Positions 14,952-23,478 of a stretch of 64,000 bases of DNA are shown here, one piece after another. Positions within the stretch are counted from its first letter, which is position 1; every line of letters begins with the position of its first letter. The stretch is taken from contig PUNM01000095.1 of assembly GCA_003552625.1 (NCBI GenBank), positions 1 through 64,000 on the forward strand. Reading direction: 5' to 3'. The DNA is from Ectothiorhodospiraceae bacterium (GTDB taxonomy: Bacteria > Pseudomonadota > Gammaproteobacteria > Nitrococcales > Halorhodospiraceae). Position numbers and translations under genes: made by a program. A model generated the notes under the pieces. It saw only the letters and a program-made list of their open reading frames with translations. It ran no database searches and had not been told where the DNA came from.

Positions 14952-16008
14952 TGCCTCCGCCACACCGCCCGCTTCGCTCTGTCTGCTGCGTCTGTCGGCT
15001 ATCGGCGACTGCACCCACGTGGTGCCCATCGTCCGCACCCTGCAGCACCACTGGCCGCAGACCACCATTTCCTGGGTTATCGGGCGGACCGAGTACCAGC
15101 TCCTCGGCGACCTGCCCGGCGTCGAGTTCATTGTCGTCGACAAGGGCGATGGACTCCTCGGCGCAGCCCGCAAGCTGCGCTATACGCTCAAGGACCGGCA
15201 TTTCGAGACCCTGCTGCACATGCAGGCCTCGTGGCGGGCCAACCTCCTAGCGGCGGCCATCTCCGCTGACACCCGCGTGGGCTTCGATCGCGCGCGCGCG
15301 CGCAACGGCCAGGCCTGGTTCACCAATCAGCGCATAACGGGCGATGCCCGTGTCCATGTTCTCGATGGCTTCTTTCAGTTCCTGGAGACCATCGGCCTGC
15401 CGGAGCGCGAGCTTCGCTGGGAGATCCCGATCCCGGAAACGGCGCGCGCCGAAGCCGATCGCCTCCTGCCGACCGCCCCCTTCCTGGCGATCAGCCCGTG
15501 CAGTTCCGCCCGGGCGCGCAACTTCCGGAACTGGTCCGCCGAACGCTACGCCGCCGTGGCCGACCACGCCTACCGACACCACGGGCTGCAGCTGGTCCTC
15601 ACCGGCGGCCCTACCGCACTCGAACGTGACTACGGCCAGGCGATCCGCGCCGCAGCCGCCGCGCCGACCACGGACCTGATCGGGCAGACCAGCCTCAAGG
15701 GGCTACTCGCCGTGTTGGAGCGCGCCGCGTCCTTCGTCGGCCCCGATTCCGGCCCACTACACCTGGCAAACGCCTGCGGGACGCCGGTCATCGGGCTGTT
15801 CGCCACCTCCAATCCACAGCGCACGGGGCCATACCTGCACCGCGAACGGACCGCCAACCGCTACCCGGATGCGGTGGCCGCAGAGTTCCAGCGCAGCGTG
15901 GATCAGTTGCGGTGGGGGCAGCGGGTCCGCCGCCCGGATGCCATGGAGCGGATCCAGATCGCCGACGTCACCGCGCAGCTCGATGACGCCCTGGCGGCGC
16001 GGGGCTGA
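14941..16008 (+). CDS. Lipopolysaccharide heptosyltransferase (glycosyltransferase family 9)
   Basis: It transfers heptose from an ADP-heptose donor to the lipopolysaccharide inner core. The protein has 355 residues with two Rossmann-like halves. The N-terminal LCLLRLSAIGDCTHVVPIVR is typical of GT9, and the C-terminal donor site GPDSGPLHLANACGTPVIGLF lies near residue 264-284. It resembles heptosyltransferase I/OpsX more than II, given its pairing with a Kdo kinase, but this is inferred. Its 11-bp overlap with kdkA indicates coupling. The donor pathway enzyme HldE is the convergent neighbour, with 3 bp between stops. Confidence 0.88.
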   Translation: MAASASATPPASLCLLRLSAIGDCTHVVPIVRTLQHHWPQTTISWVIGRTEYQLLGDLPGVEFIVVDKGDGLLGAARKLRYTLKDRHFETLLHMQASWRANLLAAAISADTRVGFDRARARNGQAWFTNQRITGDARVHVLDGFFQFLETIGLPERELRWEIPIPETARAEADRLLPTAPFLAISPCSSARARNFRNWSAERYAAVADHAYRHHGLQLVLTGGPTALERDYGQAIRAAAAAPTTDLIGQTSLKGLLAVLERAASFVGPDSGPLHLANACGTPVIGLFATSNPQRTGPYLHRERTANRYPDAVAAEFQRSVDQLRWGQRVRRPDAMERIQIADVTAQLDDALAARG

Positions 16009-16011
16009 CTG

Positions 16012-17448
16012 CTAGGACCCGCCGCCCCCCCGGCGAATCCGCTCAATCAGCGCTGTGGTGGACGCCCCCTCGACGAGATCGAGCACCTCGACCTGGCCAC
16101 CGTGCCCCGTTACGGCATCGTAACCGGCAATATCCTCAGGGCGGTAATCCCCGCCCTTGACCAGCAGATCCGGCAGGACGCGACCGATCAGCGCCGCGGG
16201 CGTATCCTGGCTGAAGGAGACCACCCAGTCGACGCAATCGAGCGCCGCGAGAACGCTCAGGCGCTGCGCCAGCGGCGTCACCGGGCGCTCCGGTCCCTTC
16301 AGACGGGACACGGAGGCGTCATCATTAACCGCTACAATCAGCCGATCCCCGCGCTCGCGTGCCCGCTGCAGGTAATCCACGTGCCCGGCGTGCAGAAGGT
16401 CAAAGCAGCCATTGGTCATCACAATCCGCTCGCCGGACTGCCGCGCCCGGTCCACGGCTGCAAGCAGACCGACCTCATCGACGACCCCGCGGCCGCTCGC
16501 CGCCTCGCCCCCCAGGGCACGCTCCAGCTCCGTCCGACTTGCCGTGGCGGTGCCGAGCTTGCCAACAACCACGCCGGCCGCGGCATTGGCGAGCATCGCA
16601 GCGTCGGCCATCGGCGTGTCCACGGCAAGCGCCGACGCCAGAGTAGCGATCACGGTATCGCCGGCCCCGGTAACATCAAAGACCTCGCGGGCGCGGGTCG
16701 GCAAATGGACCGCACATCCAGAATGCGGCACCAAGGTCATGCCCGCCTCGCCGCGGGTGACCAGCAGCGCCTCCAGATCGAGGGCCGCCGCCAGTGCGGC
16801 GCCGCGCTCTGCAATCGCCTCGCTATCCGGGCAGGGCCCCACCACCGCCTCGAACTCGGCCAGATTCGGCGTCAACAGGGTCGCACCACGGTACCGTTCG
16901 TAATCGACCCCTTTCGGATCGATCAGCACCGGAACCGCCGCAGCGCGAGCCGCCTGGATCAGACGCTGCGGGTCAGGCAAGGCCCCCTTGGCATAGTCCG
17001 AAAGGACAAGTACGTGGGCCCAGTCCAGCGCCTCCGCCAGCAGCCGCACCATGGACGCGCCATCGAAACCGGGGAAGCCACGCTCGAAGTCGAGCCGCAG
17101 CAGCTGCTGCTGACGGCTGATCACACGCAGCTTGGTGATCGTGTCGCCCCCGGCAATACGCTCGAAGCTGTGGCCGACCCCCGCGGCCTCCAGCAGTTGG
17201 CCGAGCCGGTCCGCCGCCTCGTCCGCACCGGTCGGCCCGAAGACTGCTGCCTGCCCGCCAAGCGCGGCAACGTTGAGCGCGACGTTGGCAGCGCCGCCGG
17301 GTCGCTCCTCCGAACCGTCAACACGAACCACCGGAACGGGAGCCTCCGGCGAGATCCGCTGCGCCCCGCCGTGCCAGTAGCGGTCGAGCATCAAGTCACC
17401 GGCAACGGCGACGCGCGCTTGATCCAAAGGGGGCAGAGCCGGCTTCAT
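16012..17448 (-). CDS. hldE: Bifunctional D-glycero-beta-D-manno-heptose-7-phosphate kinase / 1-phosphate adenylyltransferase
   Basis: It makes ADP-heptose for the lipopolysaccharide core. The protein has 478 residues: a ribokinase-type kinase domain (about 1-320, with [15 protein letters not shown] near 265) and a nucleotidyltransferase domain (about 345-478, with [19 protein letters not shown], the HxGH motif). The start chosen is ATG 17448 ([20 protein letters not shown]); a longer frame to 17517 adds a non-conserved Arg-rich extension. The length equals the E. coli protein within a few residues. Confidence 0.96.
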   Translation of the reverse strand: MKPALPPLDQARVAVAGDLMLDRYWHGGAQRISPEAPVPVVRVDGSEERPGGAANVALNVAALGGQAAVFGPTGADEAADRLGQLLEAAGVGHSFERIAGGDTITKLRVISRQQQLLRLDFERGFPGFDGASMVRLLAEALDWAHVLVLSDYAKGALPDPQRLIQAARAAAVPVLIDPKGVDYERYRGATLLTPNLAEFEAVVGPCPDSEAIAERGAALAAALDLEALLVTRGEAGMTLVPHSGCAVHLPTRAREVFDVTGAGDTVIATLASALAVDTPMADAAMLANAAAGVVVGKLGTATASRTELERALGGEAASGRGVVDEVGLLAAVDRARQSGERIVMTNGCFDLLHAGHVDYLQRARERGDRLIVAVNDDASVSRLKGPERPVTPLAQRLSVLAALDCVDWVVSFSQDTPAALIGRVLPDLLVKGGDYRPEDIAGYDAVTGHGGQVEVLDLVEGASTTALIERIRRGGGGS

Positions 17449-17572
17449 GAGGGACCTTCGGCAACGGAAAAGTCGGCGGATTATAGCCCCGCAGCCCCCC
17501 GGGACAGAAGGCGACAAAGGGGCAGCTCGACCCGTATTCTGGAGCTCTATTCAGTAACGTGCAGGCGGAGCC

Positions 17573-18022
17573 ATGTTTCAGACCCCGGAGCCGACGACCA
17601 CGGAACTCACCCTCTCCTCGCCGGCGCTTCTCTTCCCGGCGATCTCGCTGCTGCTCCTGGCCTACACCAATCGTTTTCTCGCGCTCGCTTCCCTGATCCG
17701 GGATCTCGAGTCCAAGTATCGAAGCACCCACGACACGAGCCTGCGGGCACAGATCGAGAACCTGCGCAGCCGCGTGGTACTCATCAGGAACATGCAGGTC
17801 GCGGGCGTCGCCAGCCTCTTCTTCTGTGTGCTGTGCATGCTGGTGCTGTTCGTCGGCTGGCCGCTGGCCGGCAAGATCCTCTTTGCCACCAGCCTGATCC
17901 TCATGCTGGCCTCGCTCGGGATCTCGCTGCGGGAGCTGCAGATCTCGGTGGGCGCACTGAACGTGCAGCTCCAGGACCTGGAAGAGCGCAACGAAGGCTC
18001 CCGCGACGCGCGGGAGCGCTAG
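17573..18022 (+). CDS. DUF2721 family membrane protein
   Basis: The protein has 149 residues with a first hydrophobic segment at about 18-43, a charged helical stretch (about 44-75, RDLESKYRSTHDTSL), then two membrane segments (about 78-102 and 104-126), and a charged C-terminal tail. This is the layout of DUF2721 proteins, whose function is unknown. Its stop shares the palindrome CTAG with the stop of the convergent 272-residue gene, a 4-bp tail-to-tail overlap. Confidence 0.82.
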   Translation: MFQTPEPTTTELTLSSPALLFPAISLLLLAYTNRFLALASLIRDLESKYRSTHDTSLRAQIENLRSRVVLIRNMQVAGVASLFFCVLCMLVLFVGWPLAGKILFATSLILMLASLGISLRELQISVGALNVQLQDLEERNEGSRDARER

Positions 18023-18837
18023 TCGCGGACAGAGTGGTAAGTGGGAAGCGCCTCGCGCTCAATGAACTCCACCGCGAGGCGATGGCGACTCGCCGGGGCA
18101 TCGTGGTGGGCTTGGTACTCGGCACGCAGGCGCCCGAGCGGCTGATTGTAGAACTCGGAGCCGACCACGAAGGCAAGGGCCTGACGCCAATCCTTCGGCC
18201 GTTCACTCTCCCGCGCAGCATCCAGCGCCTCCAGCGCGGCCCGGACGGTGCGCAGCTTAAGCCCCGGGGCCCGCTCAACGAGCGCCTCGTGGACGAGTCC
18301 GACGGCCAGCCCCTCGAGCCCGCTTGCGCCCCCCGGACTGGTGTGGAGCAGTGTCCCCGCCCAACCACGGGGCACCATCTGCAGCCCCATGCCGCGCGCC
18401 AGATCCCGCAGATAACCCTCGTGGGCTTCCGGGAAGTCGGCCACCGCGGCGATGAGCCAAACACCGACCAGATCGCTGAGGAGGCTGCGCGAGTCGCCGC
18501 CCTCTCCGCCCGCCGTGCCGTCATTCTCCAGTGCAATACAGGCCGCGCCCAACGCCGCGGTGGCGTTCTCGTGGTGCAGGAACGGTGTCCCCGCCTCATC
18601 GAGCCCGCGCTCGATGAGCAGCACCGGGGCATCGAAGCGATCCTGCTCGAGCAGGCCCAGCAGCGTCGCCAGCGCCACGCCGGGCGCCTCGTGCATCAGG
18701 TCGATCACCGGCACCGCCTCCCGGGAGCGGGGAGCACCCAGACGCACCGCATCGCGATAGGCCGTCTCGCCGGTCCAGGCCCAAAGCTGTGTGCGCAGCA
18801 GGTGAATGCGGTTCGGACGTGGGGTCTCTTGACTCAC
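18019..18837 (-). CDS. Hypothetical protein of unknown function, 272 residues
   Basis: I do not recognise this protein. It is soluble, acidic, and largely helical, without a signal peptide or membrane segment. Patches that may be conserved are LWAWTGETAYRDAVRLG near the N-terminus, LIERGLDEAGTPFLHHENATA around 75-95, and FVVGSEFYNQPLGRLRAEY around 228. Third-position GC is like that of its neighbours, so there is no sign of recent transfer. Start ATG 18837. It is convergent with the DUF2721 gene and divergent from the CHCC zinc-finger gene. Confidence 0.65.
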   Translation of the reverse strand: MSQETPRPNRIHLLRTQLWAWTGETAYRDAVRLGAPRSREAVPVIDLMHEAPGVALATLLGLLEQDRFDAPVLLIERGLDEAGTPFLHHENATAALGAACIALENDGTAGGEGGDSRSLLSDLVGVWLIAAVADFPEAHEGYLRDLARGMGLQMVPRGWAGTLLHTSPGGASGLEGLAVGLVHEALVERAPGLKLRTVRAALEALDAARESERPKDWRQALAFVVGSEFYNQPLGRLRAEYQAHHDAPASRHRLAVEFIEREALPTYHSVRD

Positions 18838-18921
18838 GCGGCGGATCCGTTTGGACTAGCAGCGATAGATTACGCCGCAGCCGCGCTTGAGACAATCCGC
18901 AGCCTGTTACGGGAGCGAACC

Positions 18922-19176
18922 GTGCCAGATCCCGAGACCCACGATCGCAACGATCTGATCCAACCGAACGCGGCCAACCGCTACGAGGTCACCGCGAAGG
19001 ACCTGCCGCTTTCGTGCCCGATGCCCGGGATGTACCTGTGGAACTCGCACCCGCGGGTCTACCTCCCCGTGCACGAGGAGGGCCAAGTTATCTGCCCTTA
19101 CTGCGGGGCCACCTATGTGCTGCGCGATGACGATCGGCTCGCCGTGGACCTCGGCGGTCGGCGGGAGTGGAAATAG
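18922..19176 (+). CDS. CHCC-type zinc-finger protein
   Basis: The protein has 84 residues. The C-terminal half has CPMPGMYLWNSHPRVYLPV followed by CPYCGATY, the C-x8-H-x-C-x2-C pattern of the zf-CHCC domain related to the NDUFS6 subunit of complex I. In proteobacteria these small proteins are widespread and poorly characterised. The GTG at 18922 is chosen because GGGAG stands eight bases upstream and the conserved region begins soon after. It is followed after 44 bp by rfaH. Confidence 0.85.
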   Translation: MPDPETHDRNDLIQPNAANRYEVTAKDLPLSCPMPGMYLWNSHPRVYLPVHEEGQVICPYCGATYVLRDDDRLAVDLGGRREWK

Positions 19177-19220
19177 CCGGCGACCCGGTATCCAACGGGT
19201 CACCGACAGGGAGGAACGGG

Positions 19221-19751
19221 ATGCACGATGAGGAGCTGTTCGAGAAGCGTTTCACCGCCGATGCCTGGTATCTGGTCTACAGCAAGCCCAAGCAGGAGGA
19301 ACGGGCTTGGTGGAACCTGGATCGGCAGGGCTTCCGCTGTTTCCTGCCCTTCGCCCGCTTTCAGCGGCGTCGCCAGCGCCGCTACCAGACGGTGACGGAA
19401 CCCATGTTCCCCCGCTATCTCTTCATCCGCCTGGCGGCCGGCGCCGAGGACTGGAGCCCGATCCGCTCCACGACAGGTGTCAGCAAGATGGTCCGCTTCG
19501 GCACCTGGCCGGCGCGGGTACCTGATGAGCTGGTGGAGGCGATCCGCGAGCGAACCCAAAATGGGTTCTGCGACCTCTCCCCCGACCCCATCCAGCCTGG
19601 CGAGCGCGTTCGCGTCATCGACGGCCCCTTTGCAGCCTACGAAGGCATTTTCCGGGCCACCCGCGGCGATGAGCGGGCGATGATCCTGCTCGATGTCTCC
19701 GGCAGGCACACCAATCTGACCGTCTCCCAGCATCAGCTGGAACGGGCCTGA
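19221..19751 (+). CDS. rfaH: Transcription/translation antiterminator RfaH (NusG family)
   Basis: RfaH joins RNA polymerase at ops sites and lets it read through long operons, often for lipopolysaccharide, capsule or pili. The protein has 176 residues: an NGN domain (about 10-105: WYLVYSKPKQEERAWWNLDRQ, MFPRYLFIRL) and a KOW-like C-terminal domain with GERVRVIDGPFAAYEGIF. The ATG at 19221 follows a GGGAGGAACGGG ribosome site. Lipopolysaccharide genes just upstream fit a role in core expression, but I did not find an ops element by eye. The 3' end overlaps the convergent elyC frame by 137 bp. Confidence 0.9.
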   Translation: MHDEELFEKRFTADAWYLVYSKPKQEERAWWNLDRQGFRCFLPFARFQRRRQRRYQTVTEPMFPRYLFIRLAAGAEDWSPIRSTTGVSKMVRFGTWPARVPDELVEAIRERTQNGFCDLSPDPIQPGERVRVIDGPFAAYEGIFRATRGDERAMILLDVSGRHTNLTVSQHQLERA

Positions 19752-20556
19752 CGGCCGCTTCCCCCGTCCACCCCCGTAACCGCGCCCAGAGGATCCCGAG
19801 GTATTCATGGAACGCTCGTTCGCTCATGCGCACGGCGTGGCTGCTCGGCCGCAGGGCGTGGCCGGGATGGTGGGCCGCTCCGGGCTCGTGGGCCCGGACA
19901 CGGTGTCCGGTGGGCGCCGGCACCGGATCGAGGCCCTGCCCACGAAAAAGAGCCATGGCCCGCGGCATGTGTGAAGCCTCGGTCACCAGGATCAGGGTTC
20001 CCGCCTCGTCCTGCTCCGCCCGCCGCTCGGCGACCGCCGCCGCCTCTTCCGCGGTATTCCGCGGATGATCGAGACGCGCCACCGGACCGACATCCACCTG
20101 CAAAGCCTCCAGCAGCCGGTAAATGACCGCCGAGTTCGGGGTGTCGCCGCGGACCGCGCCGCCGGTCAGAGTCAGGCCGGCCTCCGGGAAGAGACGCTGG
20201 AGCCTGACCCCTTCGAGGACGCGGGTTACCCCGTCGGCGTTTGCTTGTGCGGTGATCGGCAGGCGTGGATCAAGCCGATGACCGTGGCCAAGGACGACGA
20301 TCTCATCGACTGCTTCCTCGGCAAGCTGCTCCCGCGGCTCCAGCAGGGGAGCGTACTGCTCCTCCAGCGGCTCCAGTAGGCGCGCGGCGAACGGTTCCCA
20401 GGCCAGCAGGTAAAACGCCGCCAGGGTCACCATGAGCAGGTTGCGGCCCCAGCGCCAGCGGCGGGTGAAGAGCAGCAGCAGCCCCAGCAGGCCGGCAAGG
20501 AGGATCAGGCTCAGCGGCATCAGCAGGGCCCCGAGAAGTTTCGTGAGCTCAAACAC
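19615..20556 (-). CDS. elyC: ElyC/YdcF family (DUF218) envelope protein with unusual C-terminal tail
   Basis: ElyC-type DUF218 proteins act in undecaprenyl-phosphate recycling and envelope biogenesis. Two N-terminal membrane segments (about 8-30 and 38-55) precede the domain with VDEIVVLGHGH, GLTLTGGAVRG, HPRNTAEEAAAVAE and ASHMPRAMALFRGQGLDPVPAPT. The normal end of the family, AFHEYLGILWARLRG, is reached at residue 262. A further 51 residues rich in Arg and Trp follow, and most of that lies antisense to the end of rfaH. The extension probably arose by loss of a stop codon or a frameshift, or reflects a sequencing slip. The domain call is firm; the true 3' end is less so. Confidence 0.85.
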   Translation of the reverse strand: MFELTKLLGALLMPLSLILLAGLLGLLLLFTRRWRWGRNLLMVTLAAFYLLAWEPFAARLLEPLEEQYAPLLEPREQLAEEAVDEIVVLGHGHRLDPRLPITAQANADGVTRVLEGVRLQRLFPEAGLTLTGGAVRGDTPNSAVIYRLLEALQVDVGPVARLDHPRNTAEEAAAVAERRAEQDEAGTLILVTEASHMPRAMALFRGQGLDPVPAPTGHRVRAHEPGAAHHPGHALRPSSHAVRMSERAFHEYLGILWARLRGWTGEAAVRPVPADAGRRSDWCACRRHRAGSSPAHRRGWPGKCLRRLQRGRR

Positions 20557-20583
20557 AGTGCTCCCTCCGATTACCCAGACGAA

Positions 20584-22851
20584 TCACACCATCTCCGTCG
20601 GATCGATATCCAGCGACCAGCGAACGCGACGCGCGCCTTGCAGCTGATCGAGCCCCGGCGCCCAGGCGTCGAGAAAGCGATGCAGTCCTCCCCGCTCCTC
20701 GGCGCGCACCATCAATTGCGCGCGGTGGCGGCCTTCCCGGCGCTCCATCGGCGCCGGCACGGGACCGAGCAACTCCACGCCACCGTCGCTTCCGGAAAGG
20801 ACCGCGTGCCCACTTTGTGCCGCCCCCTCCAGGAAGAGGTAGGGGGCTTGAGCGTCCACGGACTCGGCGCGCAGCAGTGCCAGCGCCGCAAAGGGAGGCA
20901 GGCCAGCCGCCTGCCGTTCGGCCAGGTGCGCTGCAGCAAAAGCGCCGTAGCCGCTTTCGAGCAGTGTCCGCAGCAAGGGGTGCTCCGGATGCCGCGTCTG
21001 CAGCAGGACCTCCCCGGGGTGATCGCCGCGTCCAGCCCGCCCCGCGACCTGGACAACCACCTGCGCCAGACGCTCGGCGGCCCGGAAGTCTGCGCCGAAG
21101 AGCCCCTGATCCACATCGACAATCGCCACCAGCGTCACCGCGGGCAAATGGTGCCCCTTTGCGAGCATCTGCGTTCCGATGAGCAGCTGTGCATCGCCAC
21201 GCTGCGCCGCATCCAGGCGAGCCTCGAGCTCGCCGCGGCGCCGGGTCGTGTCCCGGTCGATGCGCACCTGGGGGACCTCGGGGAAGGCCTCTGCCAGGGC
21301 CTCCTCCAAGCGTTCCGTGCCCGGCCCCAACGGGCGGAGCTCCCCGGCGCCGCATTCCGGGCAGGCAACGGGGCGCCGGACCGCGGAGCCGCAGTGATGG
21401 CAGCGCATCTCATTGGCGGATTGGTGCAGCGTCAGACGTGCATCGCATCGGTGGCAGGCCGCCACCCAGCCACAGGCGTGGCAGGTCAGAACCGGGGCGT
21501 AGCCGCGGCGGTTGAGAAAGACGAGGACCTGCTGCCCCGCCTCCAGGTGGCGCCGCAGCGCCGCTTCCAGGGGTGCGGAGATGCCCCCGCGCAGGGGGCG
21601 GCTGCGAATATCGACGAGGTGAACCGCTGGATTGCGGGCGGTACCGGCGCGCTGGGGCAGAGAAAGGCGTTGGTAGCGCCCCGAGCGGGCGTTGTGAAGA
21701 CTCTCCAGGGACGGCGTCGCAGAACCGAGGACCACCGGCACCTGCAGCGCCCGCGCCCGGTAGACGGCCAGGTCACGGCCCGAGTAGCGAAACCCATCCT
21801 GCTGCGCCAGCGACGGATCGTGCTCCTCATCGACGATAATCAACCCGGGCCGCGGCAGCGGCGTGAAGACAGCCGAGCGCGTGCCCAGCACCACCTGCGC
21901 CTCGCCGCGAGCAGCCGCCAGCCAGGCCTCGCTGCGCTCGCCACCCCCGCGCCCGGAGTGGATCACCGCTACCGGCGCCGGTAAGCGGTGCCGGATCCGC
22001 TCCAGGAATTGCGGTGCCAGGCCGATCTCCGGAACAAGGATCAGGACCTGCTGGCCACGCTCCAGGGCCCGGGCAGCGGCGCGCAGGTAGACCTCGGTCT
22101 TGCCGCTGCCAGTGACCCCCTCAAGGAGGAAAGGTGTGAACCCCGTCGCCGCCTCCAGCGCCGCAACCGCCTCTTGTTGCCGGTCCCCCAGCACTGGCGG
22201 TTCGCTCGCGGGCAAGGGCGGCACGGTTCCCGCCCCGCCGGTGACCGGGTGGCTTTCCCGGTGCAGGAGACCGCGCTGCTCCAGCACTCGCCCGGCGCGC
22301 TGCCACGCAGGTTCCAGTGCATTGAGCTCGGCGCACGGGGCGGCACCTCCGCGCTCGAGGAGATAGGCGCGCAACTCCGCCTGGCGCGGTGCACGCCGGA
22401 CCGGCTGATCGTCGGCAACAAGCTCCGGATCCAGCCGCCACCACGGCTCCTGCCGTTGCACGGACTCGCCGCGACGCAGACGGGCCGGCAGCGCCGCCGC
22501 CAAAACGGCACCGATCGGATGGCGGTAGTAGCGGGCGGCCCACTCGAGGGTCTGGAGCAACTCAGGGGTCAGCACGGGCTGCTGATCCAGCCACGCCTCG
22601 ATCCGGCGCAACCGCGCCTGCGGGACAGCGGACGCCTGACGTTCGGCAACGACGATGCCGATGGTCCGGCCACGGCCAAGGGGCACGCGGACCCGGCACC
22701 CGACCGGATCGTCAGGCACCGTACCAGCCACCGCGGCCCGGTAGTCGAGGAGGCCCTGCAGCGGTCGTGGCACGGCAACGGCAAAGATCCGGCTCGCCTG
22801 GGCAGCCGGGGGCTGACCCGGGGTCCTGGGAGCGCTAGAGTCAGGTCCCAT
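20584..22851 (-). CDS. priA: Primosomal replication protein N' (helicase PriA)
   Basis: PriA restarts collapsed replication forks by loading the replisome. The protein has 755 residues: an N-terminal 3' DNA-binding domain (FAVAVPRPLQGLLDYRA), superfamily 2 helicase with Walker A GVTGSGKTEVYLRA and the DEEH box in IIVDEEHD, a zinc module with four CxxC pairs around residues 445-490, and the C-terminal domain. The start at 22851 is the most upstream ATG; it overlaps the divergent start codon of the DnaJ-related gene by two bases. The family-conserved region begins only at about residue 20, so an internal start is possible. Confidence 0.95.
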   Translation of the reverse strand: MGPDSSAPRTPGQPPAAQASRIFAVAVPRPLQGLLDYRAAVAGTVPDDPVGCRVRVPLGRGRTIGIVVAERQASAVPQARLRRIEAWLDQQPVLTPELLQTLEWAARYYRHPIGAVLAAALPARLRRGESVQRQEPWWRLDPELVADDQPVRRAPRQAELRAYLLERGGAAPCAELNALEPAWQRAGRVLEQRGLLHRESHPVTGGAGTVPPLPASEPPVLGDRQQEAVAALEAATGFTPFLLEGVTGSGKTEVYLRAAARALERGQQVLILVPEIGLAPQFLERIRHRLPAPVAVIHSGRGGGERSEAWLAAARGEAQVVLGTRSAVFTPLPRPGLIIVDEEHDPSLAQQDGFRYSGRDLAVYRARALQVPVVLGSATPSLESLHNARSGRYQRLSLPQRAGTARNPAVHLVDIRSRPLRGGISAPLEAALRRHLEAGQQVLVFLNRRGYAPVLTCHACGWVAACHRCDARLTLHQSANEMRCHHCGSAVRRPVACPECGAGELRPLGPGTERLEEALAEAFPEVPQVRIDRDTTRRRGELEARLDAAQRGDAQLLIGTQMLAKGHHLPAVTLVAIVDVDQGLFGADFRAAERLAQVVVQVAGRAGRGDHPGEVLLQTRHPEHPLLRTLLESGYGAFAAAHLAERQAAGLPPFAALALLRAESVDAQAPYLFLEGAAQSGHAVLSGSDGGVELLGPVPAPMERREGRHRAQLMVRAEERGGLHRFLDAWAPGLDQLQGARRVRWSLDIDPTEMV

Positions 22852-23437
22852 GGACTTTGAAGACGCCGTCGCCGAACTGCAGGTCGCCGTCGAGCCCCTG
22901 CTTTACGAAAATCCGCAAGGCCTGACCGAGCTGACGCTGATGGATGCACTGGCCGACGCCGGCCACCCACTGTTTCAGCGCAGTGAGCGGCGGGAGCCCG
23001 CCGCGCTCTATTACGCGCACTTCCTGCTTTTTCACGCGCTCTACCGGCTGCGACCGGCTCTCGCCGAGGCCGGGCTGGAGCTGCGGATCCACTGCCTGGA
23101 GATCCGCCTGCTGCACGGTGCCGAGGCGAGCACTGCCGAGGGAGCGCTGCGCGAGCACGACCCACTCGCCGCGTTTTACCTCGACCCGGGCAATCTGGAA
23201 GGGATGGATAACGACGCTGTAGAGCGGCTCATCGCCGACGGGCTGCAGCGGGCCCTCGCGCCGGGCCGGCAGGAGGAGGCGCTGGCCACCCTGGGGCTGG
23301 AGCCAGGCGCGAACCGCTCCACCATCCGCCGGCGCTACCGGCGCCTGGCGATGCAGCACCACCCCGACCGGGGCGGCGACACGGCGACGCTGCAGCGAAT
23401 CAATGACGCTTACCAGCAGCTCATGGCCGGCCCGTAA
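22850..23437 (+). CDS. DnaJ-related protein with C-terminal J domain
   Basis: The protein has 195 residues. The N-terminal part (1-125) matches the DNAJ-related domain found in a group of gammaproteobacterial proteins (VEPLLYENPQGLTELTLMDAL and later LYYAHFLLFHALYRL). The J domain is at the C-terminus (about 140-195) with RRYRRLAMQHHPDRGGD, which carries the HPD motif needed to stimulate DnaK. It is probably a specialised Hsp40 co-chaperone. The ATG overlaps the priA start codon on the other strand, leaving no intergenic promoter; regulatory sites must lie inside the neighbouring gene or one start is misplaced. Confidence 0.88.
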   Translation: MDFEDAVAELQVAVEPLLYENPQGLTELTLMDALADAGHPLFQRSERREPAALYYAHFLLFHALYRLRPALAEAGLELRIHCLEIRLLHGAEASTAEGALREHDPLAAFYLDPGNLEGMDNDAVERLIADGLQRALAPGRQEEALATLGLEPGANRSTIRRRYRRLAMQHHPDRGGDTATLQRINDAYQQLMAGP

Positions 23438-23478
23438 ACCGGCGCCCGGCTGCAGGCTTCGGCGGACCGCAACGGCCA

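Noticed and set aside
15290-15304. Alternating cgcgcgcgcg tract as a possible Z-DNA or regulatory site
   Set aside because: It is a short run inside the heptosyltransferase coding Arg-Ala-Arg-Ala; expected in GC-rich coding DNA.
16102-19176. 1024-codon open frame covering hldE in reverse and running into the CHCC gene
   Set aside because: Only the last 84 codons (from GTG 18922) are a real gene; the rest is antisense to hldE and to the 272-residue gene.
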